From Flavobacterium sp. UBA7663 (GTDB lineage: Bacteria; Bacteroidota; Bacteroidia; Flavobacteriales; Flavobacteriaceae): 64,000 nt of DNA. The position numbers and the translations under genes are program-made. The DNA lies in assembly GCF_002483315.1 (NCBI RefSeq), contig NZ_DLHR01000019.1, positions 62,001 to 126,000 of the forward strand. The letters are read 5' to 3'. The notes below the pieces were generated by a model. That model did not search any database. It saw only the letters and a program-made list of their open reading frames with translations, and was not told the origin of the DNA. Of this stretch, positions 35,575 to 42,952 are shown piece by piece. How positions within the stretch are numbered: the stretch's first letter is position 1; each line of letters opens with the position of its first letter.

Positions 35575-36207
35575 TTAAGGATTGAAACTTATGGAATTAT
35601 TCATCAGCTTATTGTTGTTTAAAACATTCCATATATTCTGTTTTAAAAACACTGTTTTTTTCGATTTTGAAAGTTTACTATTCGCATTTTGTACCATTGC
35701 CACATCTTTATCAAAAGTATAAACGGCAACTATATTTGCTTTCAGTAAATCTTCTTTTTTGTCTTCGTTCTTTATTAAATTTTTAGGTAACGGATAAGAA
35801 GCGATTCGCTCAAATTTGCCATTATTGTTTTTAAAATGAACTAAAGTATTTTTTTTATCTATTGCATTTAAAACAGCATTCAACGTTTCTAAAGAATTGT
35901 ATGAAAAATTGATTTTAAAAATATAGGTATTAAAATCGTATGAGGTAGAAATTTTTGAAATACCTTTAATTTTTGAAGCTTCAGCTCTAAATTGTGCTAA
36001 CTTAGATTTAATATCTTCTTCATTTGGAATGCTTACCCCATCAACTTCTTCTAACATTATAGCCGATTTTGTTTTAAACCATGAACTCGAAAAATCTACA
36101 ACCAAACTATAGTCACCACTTTGATCACTATTGTGTTTGATTTTTTCAGTTATTTCGAAACAACTGGTTAGTAGCAAACAAATGCTAAGAATAATTAGCT
36201 TCTTCAT
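35575..36207 (-). CDS. Lipoprotein of unknown function
   Basis: The 210-residue protein has a lipoprotein signal with lipobox LLLTSC (Cys16). The mature part has no recognised family; it contains SGDYSLVVDFSSSWFKTKSA and a KGISKISTSYDFNTYIFKI segment. It pairs with the acidic secreted protein 7 bases downstream. The promoter is divergent from hemB within about 100 bases. Confidence 0.6.
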   Translation of the reverse strand: MKKLIILSICLLLTSCFEITEKIKHNSDQSGDYSLVVDFSSSWFKTKSAIMLEEVDGVSIPNEEDIKSKLAQFRAEASKIKGISKISTSYDFNTYIFKINFSYNSLETLNAVLNAIDKKNTLVHFKNNNGKFERIASYPLPKNLIKNEDKKEDLLKANIVAVYTFDKDVAMVQNANSKLSKSKKTVFLKQNIWNVLNNNKLMNNSISFNP

Positions 36208-36309
36208 GCTGCAAAATTAAGAATATTTTTACAGATTTATGTCTTTTGCAAAAGAAAGAAATAGATGAAAAATTAGTAACTTTACGCATTAATATTTGAA
36301 TATCAAATT

Positions 36310-37308
36310 ATGTTTCCATTACACAGAGGTCGTCGTTTAAGAGTAAACGAATCTATAAGAAGTTTAGTTCGCGAAACCACATTAAGTCCAAGTGATTTTA
36401 TGTTTCCGATGTTTATTACTGAAGGTGAAAATGTAAAAGTCGAAATCCCTTCTATGGTTGGCATTTACCGTCGCTCGATTGATTTGACTGTCGAAGAAGT
36501 AAAAGAACTTTTTGCTTTGGGAATTCGTGCAGTAAATATTTATGTTAAGGTAGATGAATCATTAAAAGATAATACTGGTAAAGAAGCTTGGAACGACAAT
36601 GGTTTAATGCAAAGAGCCATTCGTGCTATCAAAGCGGCTTGTCCTGAAATGATTGTAATGCCTGATGTAGCTTTAGATCCCTATTCCATTTATGGTCATG
36701 ATGGTATCATTGAAAAAGGTGATGTCGCAAATGATGCAACTAATGATGCTTTAGTAAAAATGGCGGTTTCTCACGCAAAAGCGGGTGCCGATTTTGTAGC
36801 GCCAAGTGATATGATGGATGGACGTGTTTTACGTTTACGTCAAGGTTTAGATACTGCAGGATTTCACAATGTGGGAATCATGAGTTATTCGGCTAAATAT
36901 GCTTCGGCTTTTTATGGCCCGTTTAGAGATGCTTTGGATTCAGCTCCAAAAGATGCCGATGTAGAAGTTCCGAAAAACAAAAAAACCTACCAAATGGATT
37001 ACGCTAATCGCATCGAAGCGGTTAAAGAAGCTCTTTGGGATGTAGAAGAAGGTGCTGATATGGTTATGGTAAAACCTGGAATTGCCTATTTGGATATCGT
37101 TCGTGAAGTGAAAAATGCGGTTGATGTTCCGGTAACGGTTTTTCATGTTTCTGGAGAATATGCCATGATTAAAGCAGCTTCTGAAAGAGGTTGGTTAGAT
37201 CACGACAAAATTATGATGGAGCAATTAATGTGTATCAAAAGAGCAGGTGCGAGTTTGATTTCAACTTATTTTGCAAAAGAAGCAGCTATTTTATTAAACA
37301 GAAAGTAA
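36310..37308 (+). CDS. hemB: Delta-aminolevulinic acid dehydratase (porphobilinogen synthase)
   Basis: The 332-residue enzyme has FVAPSDMMDGRV, the two active-site lysines in YSAKYASAFYGPFRDA (near 200) and MVKPG (Lys255). In the metal-binding loop DVALDPYSIYGHDG there are no cysteines, so it lacks the Zn ligands of E. coli-type enzymes and is likely the Mg/K-dependent type. It joins two 5-aminolevulinates to porphobilinogen. It stands apart from the main hem operon, with its own spacer; TAACTTTA (36277-36284) is a weak -7 candidate. Confidence 0.95.
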   Translation: MFPLHRGRRLRVNESIRSLVRETTLSPSDFMFPMFITEGENVKVEIPSMVGIYRRSIDLTVEEVKELFALGIRAVNIYVKVDESLKDNTGKEAWNDNGLMQRAIRAIKAACPEMIVMPDVALDPYSIYGHDGIIEKGDVANDATNDALVKMAVSHAKAGADFVAPSDMMDGRVLRLRQGLDTAGFHNVGIMSYSAKYASAFYGPFRDALDSAPKDADVEVPKNKKTYQMDYANRIEAVKEALWDVEEGADMVMVKPGIAYLDIVREVKNAVDVPVTVFHVSGEYAMIKAASERGWLDHDKIMMEQLMCIKRAGASLISTYFAKEAAILLNRK

Positions 37309-37324
37309 TGTGACATTTGTCACA
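37309..37324 (+). promoter_or_regulatory. Perfect CRP/FNR-like palindrome before the cytochrome gene
   Basis: TGTGACATTTGTCACA is a perfect dyad of the form TGTGA-N6-TCACA, right after the hemB stop and 53 bases before the cytochrome gene. A second inverted repeat, ATCGATA (37336-37342) with TATCGAT (37352-37358), lies between it and the start codon. The regulator is not in the window. Confidence 0.6.
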
Positions 37325-37377
37325 AACTAAGTAAAATCGATATTGTAATTTTATCGATATTTCTAAATTATATTAAA

Positions 37378-37791
37378 ATGAAACTTATATTTAAATCATT
37401 AGCTATTTTTGCACTAACAATCACATTGACTAATTGTGGTGAAAAAAAAGAAACTGACACCTACGGAAATCCAGTTGAAGAAAAAACTGAGACAACCACT
37501 GAGACAGCAGTTGATCCATTACTAGCAAAAGGTCAAGAGCTTTTTGAAGGTAAAGGAACTTGTACGGCATGTCATAAAGCGGACACCAAAGTGATTGGTC
37601 CTGCAATTAAAGATATTGCTAAAATTTACAAAGAAAAAGGGGCCAGTATTGCCGCTTTCATCAACGAAGAAAGCGAACCAATTGTTGACCCAACACAATA
37701 TGAAACCATGAAAACTAACTTTACTATTACCAAAGCTATGACGGCTGAAGAACGTAAAGCTTTAGAAGTATATATGATGAGTTTCGAATAA
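37378..37791 (+). CDS. Lipoprotein c-type cytochrome
   Basis: The 137-residue protein has a lipobox (LTLTNCGEKK, Cys20), a Thr/Glu-rich linker, and one haem c site CTACH (Cys62, Cys65, His66); a Met near residue 107 (YETMKT) may be the distal ligand. It would be anchored to the periplasmic face of a membrane and carry electrons. It is preceded by a CRP/FNR-like site, suggesting control by oxygen or redox state. Confidence 0.88.
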   Translation: MKLIFKSLAIFALTITLTNCGEKKETDTYGNPVEEKTETTTETAVDPLLAKGQELFEGKGTCTACHKADTKVIGPAIKDIAKIYKEKGASIAAFINEESEPIVDPTQYETMKTNFTITKAMTAEERKALEVYMMSFE

Positions 37792-37795
37792 AATA

Positions 37796-38482
37796 TTATT
37801 CAACTACCAACTTAAAGCCCACGCGCGGAATGTTTTCTATTCTCACGTGGGTTTCTTCTTTTATGATTTTTCGCAATCTTGAAATGAATACATCTAAACT
37901 TCTACCAAGGAAATAATCATCGCTTCCCCATAATTCCATTAAGATTTTTTCGCGTTTTAGAACGGTATTTGGATTGTCTAAAAACAATTTTAAAAGCGAT
38001 GCTTCTCTTTCGGTTAATGTGATTTTTTGACTGTCATTTTTCAATAAATAATTCTCGGGTTCAAATTGAAAACTTCCAAAAGTATATTGTTTTTGTGTTG
38101 AATTATCGGTTGATTTCTGACTTCGGTTTAAGAAAATTTCAATTTTTAAAATCAATTCTTCAATAGAATATGGTTTTACCAAATAATCATCGGCACCCAA
38201 TTTCAATCCTTTAATTCGGTCTTCTTTCATGGTTTTTGCCGAAAGAAAAATAATCGGAATTTCCTGATTTCGTTTTCTGATTTCGGTTGCTATTTCAAAT
38301 CCATCCATATCGGGCAACATAATATCTAAAACACACAAATCAAACGTTTCTTTACAAAACAGTTGAAATGCTTCTTTTCCGTTGTTGCAATGTACAACTT
38401 CAAAATGTTGTTCTAAATTATCGGAAGTTAAAAACGCCAGGGTTTCGTCGTCTTCTACATACAAAATACGTTTCTTACTCAT
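37796..38482 (-). CDS. OmpR-family response regulator
   Basis: The 228-residue protein has a receiver domain with acidic pair D11/D12, phospho-acceptor D53 (LCVLDIMLPDMDG) and the Lys of DDYLVKPYS, then an OmpR-type winged helix (about 130-228, LTEREASLLKLFLDNP, ending RIENIPRVGFKLVVE). It overlaps the kinase gene by 8 bases, so it is the cognate partner. Target genes are unknown; DUF1573 lies divergently upstream. Confidence 0.93.
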   Translation of the reverse strand: MSKKRILYVEDDETLAFLTSDNLEQHFEVVHCNNGKEAFQLFCKETFDLCVLDIMLPDMDGFEIATEIRKRNQEIPIIFLSAKTMKEDRIKGLKLGADDYLVKPYSIEELILKIEIFLNRSQKSTDNSTQKQYTFGSFQFEPENYLLKNDSQKITLTEREASLLKLFLDNPNTVLKREKILMELWGSDDYFLGRSLDVFISRLRKIIKEETHVRIENIPRVGFKLVVE

Positions 38483-39743
38483 AATCGTTTTTATTTATTT
38501 GGATGGATATTGTAATTCCTTTATCTTCATTATTCGTTGCAAAAACTTTCCATTTGTGCCATTCGCAAACACGTTTTACATACGAAAGTCCAATACCAAA
38601 TCCTTCAATATCTTTACTATCTTCTCGTGCAACTCTAAAAAATTTATCAAACACAAATGGTAAATCATTAGCTGGAATTCCGACTCCATTATCCGAAAAT
38701 TTTAAAAGCAATCCTTTATCATTTTCTTTGGATTGAATTTGGATTATTGGATTTAAACCCGAATATTTTACCGCATTATCCATAATATTATAAAGCACAT
38801 TATAAAAGTGAAATTCATCAGCTTGAATTACATAATCACGCTCTAATTGAATGTCTATTTTTATTTCTTTCTGATGTTTTAAAACGATATTTTCTTTAAC
38901 CAATTCCAGCAATACTTTTACATCTACTTTGGTTTTATCCAAAACAATTTGCTTGCTTTCAGTTTTGGCTACGTACAAAATTTTCTCAATGTGTTGGTTT
39001 AGTTTATTGCTTTGATTGATTATGATTTGCATGTATTTTGACAATCTTGGATTATCAACAATTTCTTTTTGCGTATTGGCATAATTTGAAGCAATTAAAA
39101 TAGAAGCCAAAGGTGTTTTAAACTCATGTGTCATATTATTTATAAAATCCTTTTGTAAATCGGTGTATCTTTTTTGTTGCAACATTAAAAATACCGAGTA
39201 CACATAAATAATTAAAACCAGGAACAACACGCCTGTAAATATCCAATATTGCGATAGACTTTTGAAATATGTTTGTTCAATATGTGGAAAACGCACTGCA
39301 AAATAATACGTTAAATCGCTGTTTTTTAAAAAGCAATCTTCACAAAATTTCTCAGATTTCCCATTAATCGAAATGTAATTTCCGTAAACCATTTCATCTG
39401 AACTACAGTCATAAATAGCATATTCGAAGTCAAGTTCCAATTTTACTTTTTCAAATTCAAGCTTTAAATACTGCTCTAGTATTCGATTTTCGAAAACATC
39501 ATTAACGTTAACTATAAAGTAGTTTTCAGAAACTTTCTTAATTTGATTGGTAATGGGTAATTCTGATTTATTATCTCTATAAATTTTTTCCACCACATCT
39601 TGCAAAGCAAAATGGATTTTATCTTCCATATCTTTTTTTTCAAAAATATAGGCCTGATTGAGCAAAAACAGTTGCATAATGATAACACCAACAATTGCTA
39701 AAAACCCAATGAAAATTACGGTATTAAATCTGTTAAACTTCAT
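38475..39743 (-). CDS. Sensor histidine kinase of the adjacent response regulator
   Basis: The 422-residue protein has helix 1 (about 8-29), a periplasmic domain of about 135 residues with a Cys pair (FCEDCF), helix 2 (about 168-187), H-box NNMTHEFKTPLASIL, and ATP-binding boxes NIMDNAVKYS, FSDNGVGI and GFGIGLSYVK. It phosphorylates the OmpR-type regulator encoded next and overlapping it. It belongs to the Bacteroidota RprX-like kind; the signal is unknown. Confidence 0.9.
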   Translation of the reverse strand: MKFNRFNTVIFIGFLAIVGVIIMQLFLLNQAYIFEKKDMEDKIHFALQDVVEKIYRDNKSELPITNQIKKVSENYFIVNVNDVFENRILEQYLKLEFEKVKLELDFEYAIYDCSSDEMVYGNYISINGKSEKFCEDCFLKNSDLTYYFAVRFPHIEQTYFKSLSQYWIFTGVLFLVLIIYVYSVFLMLQQKRYTDLQKDFINNMTHEFKTPLASILIASNYANTQKEIVDNPRLSKYMQIIINQSNKLNQHIEKILYVAKTESKQIVLDKTKVDVKVLLELVKENIVLKHQKEIKIDIQLERDYVIQADEFHFYNVLYNIMDNAVKYSGLNPIIQIQSKENDKGLLLKFSDNGVGIPANDLPFVFDKFFRVAREDSKDIEGFGIGLSYVKRVCEWHKWKVFATNNEDKGITISIQINKNDYE

Positions 39744-39844
39744 AATGAGTTCGATATTACAAAAAATGTGGTTCTAAAAATCTCTATTAACATGTCATTA
39801 ACAATCATTAAAATTTAATTAACAACACCCGTTTAAAAGTTTTT

Positions 39845-39852
39845 TAGTTTTG
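39845..39852 (+). promoter_or_regulatory. -7 element of the DUF1573 gene
   Basis: TAGTTTTG matches TAnnTTTG and lies 35 bases before the start codon. No clear -33 is seen. Confidence 0.4.
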
Positions 39853-39887
39853 TATAACAAATTTAAAATAACTAAAACATATACAGT

Positions 39888-40373
39888 ATGAAATCAATTA
39901 AATTATCAATTGTAGCTTTATTTATAGCTAGCGCTTCATTTGCACAATTAAAAGATGCAAAAATAGAAACAACTAAAGCAATTCAGGTTACTCCAACAGA
40001 AGTTAAAACTCCTGTAGCTCCTAAACAATCAAACATTAAATGGGATCAAGAAATGCATGATTTTGGAGATATTGAAAAAGGAAAACCAGTTACTTATGAA
40101 TTTTCTTTTACAAACACTACAAAAGAAACTATCTTAATTACAAATGTAAGACCAGCTTGTGGTTGTACTGCTGCAAATTACACAAAAACTCCAATTAAAC
40201 CTGGAGAAAAAGGAATGGTTGCTGCAACTTTTAATGCTGCATCTGGTGGTCAATTTCAAAAATCAGTTACAATTACAACTACTGAAAATGGTGCTGAAGC
40301 AGTAAAAACTTTATCTTTCAAAGGAAAAGTATTAGAACCAGCTACTGAGAAAAAAGAAGAGATTAAATCTTAA
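39888..40373 (+). CDS. DUF1573 domain secreted protein
   Basis: The 161-residue protein has a signal peptide (ends ASASFAQ), a linker rich in Thr/Pro/Val, then a DUF1573 Ig-like domain with HDFGDIEKGKPVTYEFSFTN and RPACGCTAANYTKTP, the conserved Cys pair of the family. It is periplasmic or surface-exposed. Function is not known. It is a single-gene unit with a strong terminator, divergent from the two-component system. Confidence 0.88.
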   Translation: MKSIKLSIVALFIASASFAQLKDAKIETTKAIQVTPTEVKTPVAPKQSNIKWDQEMHDFGDIEKGKPVTYEFSFTNTTKETILITNVRPACGCTAANYTKTPIKPGEKGMVAATFNAASGGQFQKSVTITTTENGAEAVKTLSFKGKVLEPATEKKEEIKS

Positions 40374-40405
40374 CAATATTATTAATTCAGCTTTTACATC
40401 TTATT

Positions 40406-40434
40406 AAACCACCTGTCAAAAGGTGGTTTTTTTT
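40406..40434 (+). terminator. Terminator after the DUF1573 gene
   Basis: AAACCACCT (40406-40414) pairs with AGGTGGTTT (40421-40429), followed by a T run to 40434. Confidence 0.85.
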
Positions 40435-40445
40435 ATATTTACAAA

Positions 40446-40919
40446 ATGAAAACAGTCATTATAAATACACCTCTTGGTTGTACAGAAATTCAAGGAAATG
40501 AAAATGGGATTTCAAAAATTCATGTGCTGAATGAAGACGTTGAAATTTCTACAAAATTTCCGAAGGAATTAAAAGAGGCTGTTTTACAACTTCAAGATTA
40601 TTTTAATGGAAAAAGAACGGAATTTTCATTTAAAATTAATCCCGTAGGAACTGATTTTCAACAAAAAGTTTGGCAAGAATTATTAAAAATTCCTTTCGGA
40701 AAAACGTGTTCCTATTTAGAATTATCAAAAAAATTAGGCGATGTAAAAGCAATTCGTGCAGTTGCTTCTGCCAATGGAAAAAATCCGCTTTGGATTGTCG
40801 TTCCATGCCACAGAGTCATTGGAAGTGATGGCTCGTTAACAGGTTATGCTGGTGGATTGTGGCGCAAAAAATGGCTGCTCGAACACGAAAATCCAATAAA
40901 ACAAGAAAGTTTGTTTTAG
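40446..40919 (+). CDS. ogt: Methylated-DNA-protein cysteine methyltransferase
   Basis: The 157-residue protein has the active-site motif VPCHRVIG (Cys121) and the following SLTGYAGGLWRKKWLLEHE, plus the recognition-helix region FGKTCSYLELSKKLG and the Arg finger in KAIRAVASANGKNP. It transfers the alkyl group from O6-alkylguanine to itself, repairing DNA. The full length fits Ogt rather than Ada. Single-gene unit. Confidence 0.93.
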   Translation: MKTVIINTPLGCTEIQGNENGISKIHVLNEDVEISTKFPKELKEAVLQLQDYFNGKRTEFSFKINPVGTDFQQKVWQELLKIPFGKTCSYLELSKKLGDVKAIRAVASANGKNPLWIVVPCHRVIGSDGSLTGYAGGLWRKKWLLEHENPIKQESLF

Positions 40920-40980
40920 ATTTTTTAAAATCATTCTAACTTTTTCCTACTTTTATAACACAATCTTATAAAATTTGGAA

Positions 40981-42141
40981 ATGAAATTTCTTTTAAAATT
41001 CTTCAAGTGGTTCGCTATTGTTTTGGCTAGCATCATAATTTTGATGTACATTTTTGATGTAGATTATTTGTTACGTGCCGTAAGGACAATCTATTTCAAG
41101 GGTTACACAACCGCTTTTTTAGAAGATTATAAAGAATTTCCAAATAGAGAAATTAAAAAAGGAACTGCTCAACCTTGGGCAATAGCTTCTGATTATAACT
41201 CAGTTCCTGCAACTCAAAATTTACAAAAGACACATAAAGAACTTCAAACCATTGCTTATCTCATCATTAAAAAAGACAGCATTTGGCACGAAAGTTATTT
41301 TGACGGATTTGATAAAAACTCGAAATCCAATTCCTTTTCTATGGCAAAAAGTGTCGTTACTATGGCAATGGGAAAAGCTATTATGGAAGGAAAAATTAAA
41401 AGTTTAGATCAAAAAGTAACCGATTTTTTTCCAGAATTAAAAGGTAATTATGCAAAAGACGTAACCATAGGTGATTTATCTTCTATGGCATCTGGATTAA
41501 GTTGGGATGAAAAATATTATAGTCCGTTTTCAATTGTAACCCGCGCTTATTTTGATGATGATTTAAAAGGCATTATTTTAGGTTTAGACATCAAAGAAAA
41601 ACCAGGTCAATCATTCAAATATTTAAGTGGCGCTACTCAATTATTGGCGATGTGTATTGAAAAAGCAACGGGAGAACATTTATCTGATTATGTTTCTAAA
41701 CACTTTTGGCAACCCATGGGAGCCGAAAACGAAGCGCTTTGGCAACTTGACGAAGAACCAGACGGAATTGAAAAAGCGTATTGTTGTATTGCTAGTAATG
41801 CTAGGGATTTTGCTCGTTTTGGAAAATTATATTTAAACAATGGAAAATGGAATGGTAAACAATTACTAGATAGCGCATTCGTGAAAAAATGTATAACTCC
41901 ACGTTTTGAAAAAAGTCCACAATATGGTTATGGCTGGTGGATGCATAACTTTTTAGGTAAAGATTTATACTACATGCGTGGGCATTTAGGGCAATTTGTA
42001 ATTGTAATTCCAGAAGATGAATTAATAATTGTTCGATTAGGACATTTAAAAGGAAAACAAACTGAAACTGACCCACACAGCAATGATTTATATGTCTATA
42101 TGGAAGAAGCGAATGAAATGTTGAAACAAAGAAAGAAATGA
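40981..42141 (+). CDS. Class C beta-lactamase-like serine hydrolase
   Basis: I use ATG 40981 in place of a TTG two codons upstream. The 386-residue protein has one N-terminal membrane helix (about 8-27) and then a beta-lactamase/transpeptidase-like domain with SxxK as SMAK (near residue 120), SGATQLLAMCIEKATG and a late HLGQF block in place of KTG. It would be an inner-membrane-anchored periplasmic esterase or peptidase. The substrate is unknown; resistance should not be assumed. Confidence 0.8.
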   Translation: MKFLLKFFKWFAIVLASIIILMYIFDVDYLLRAVRTIYFKGYTTAFLEDYKEFPNREIKKGTAQPWAIASDYNSVPATQNLQKTHKELQTIAYLIIKKDSIWHESYFDGFDKNSKSNSFSMAKSVVTMAMGKAIMEGKIKSLDQKVTDFFPELKGNYAKDVTIGDLSSMASGLSWDEKYYSPFSIVTRAYFDDDLKGIILGLDIKEKPGQSFKYLSGATQLLAMCIEKATGEHLSDYVSKHFWQPMGAENEALWQLDEEPDGIEKAYCCIASNARDFARFGKLYLNNGKWNGKQLLDSAFVKKCITPRFEKSPQYGYGWWMHNFLGKDLYYMRGHLGQFVIVIPEDELIIVRLGHLKGKQTETDPHSNDLYVYMEEANEMLKQRKK

Positions 42142-42191
42142 TAATGAAAGTTGGAAACTAAAAACTTAAATTAACTATAAACCATACAAAA

Positions 42192-42905
42192 ATGATTGAG
42201 AAAATTAACTTAAACAACATTTTGTTTTTAGACATTGAAACTGTACCGGAACACCAAAATTATGGTATTTTAGATGAAGAAACTCGTTATTTGTGGGAAC
42301 ACAAAACCCAATACCAACGTAAAGATGAAGTCTCGGCAGAAGATTTTTACGAAAGAGCTGGAATTTGGGCTGAATTTGGAAAAATCATTACCATTTCTGT
42401 AGGTTACTTTGTAAATAAAGGTGATATTAGAAACTTTCGTGTGACCAGTTTTTGGGGAGAAGAAAAGAAAATTTTAAACGATTTTTCAAATTTACTAAAC
42501 ACACATTTTAACGGAGCACAGCATGTTTTGTGTGGTCATAATGCTAAAGAATTTGATATTCCGTTTATAGCTAGACGCATGATTATTAATGGGATTGCAT
42601 TGCCAAATAAACTAAATTTATTCGGCAAAAAACCATGGGAAGTTGCACATCTTGATACTTTAGAATTATGGAAGTTTGGCGACTACAAACACTTTACTTC
42701 ATTAAAATTACTTACAAAAGTGCTTGGAATTCCATCTCCAAAAGATGATATTGATGGAAGCGAAGTAGCACACGTTTTTTATGTAGAAAACGATATTGAC
42801 CGAATTATTACTTATTGTGAAAAAGATGTAATTGCTGTAGCACAAATTTTTCTGAGATTAAGACGAGAAGATTTATTGGTAGAAGATGAAATTATTCATG
42901 TATAA
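42192..42905 (+). CDS. 3'-5' exonuclease of the PolB-like predicted type
   Basis: The 237-residue protein has the DEDD exonuclease pattern: FLDIETVPEH (DxE), CGHNAKEFDIPFIARRM and a late YCEKDVIAVAQIFLRL (Exo III, YxxxD). It matches the family once named for polysaccharide biosynthesis but is a predicted 3'-5' nuclease. It would act on DNA or RNA in the cytoplasm. It shares a bidirectional terminator with the convergent subtilisin gene. Confidence 0.82.
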   Translation: MIEKINLNNILFLDIETVPEHQNYGILDEETRYLWEHKTQYQRKDEVSAEDFYERAGIWAEFGKIITISVGYFVNKGDIRNFRVTSFWGEEKKILNDFSNLLNTHFNGAQHVLCGHNAKEFDIPFIARRMIINGIALPNKLNLFGKKPWEVAHLDTLELWKFGDYKHFTSLKLLTKVLGIPSPKDDIDGSEVAHVFYVENDIDRIITYCEKDVIAVAQIFLRLRREDLLVEDEIIHV

Positions 42906-42935
42906 AAAAAGGGAGCTAATTAAGCTCCCTTTTTT
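42904..42935. terminator. Bidirectional terminator between exonuclease and subtilisin genes
   Basis: AAAAAAGGGAGCT (to 42917) pairs with AGCTCCCTTTTTT (42923-42935), with A and T tracts on both sides. Confidence 0.88.
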
Positions 42936-42952
42936 ATTTTTTATGCTGATGA

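Noticed and set aside
40981..42141. The serine hydrolase as an antibiotic-resistance beta-lactamase
   Set aside because: Only SxxK is clear; the KTG-like motif is not typical, and this broad family contains many esterases and peptidases.
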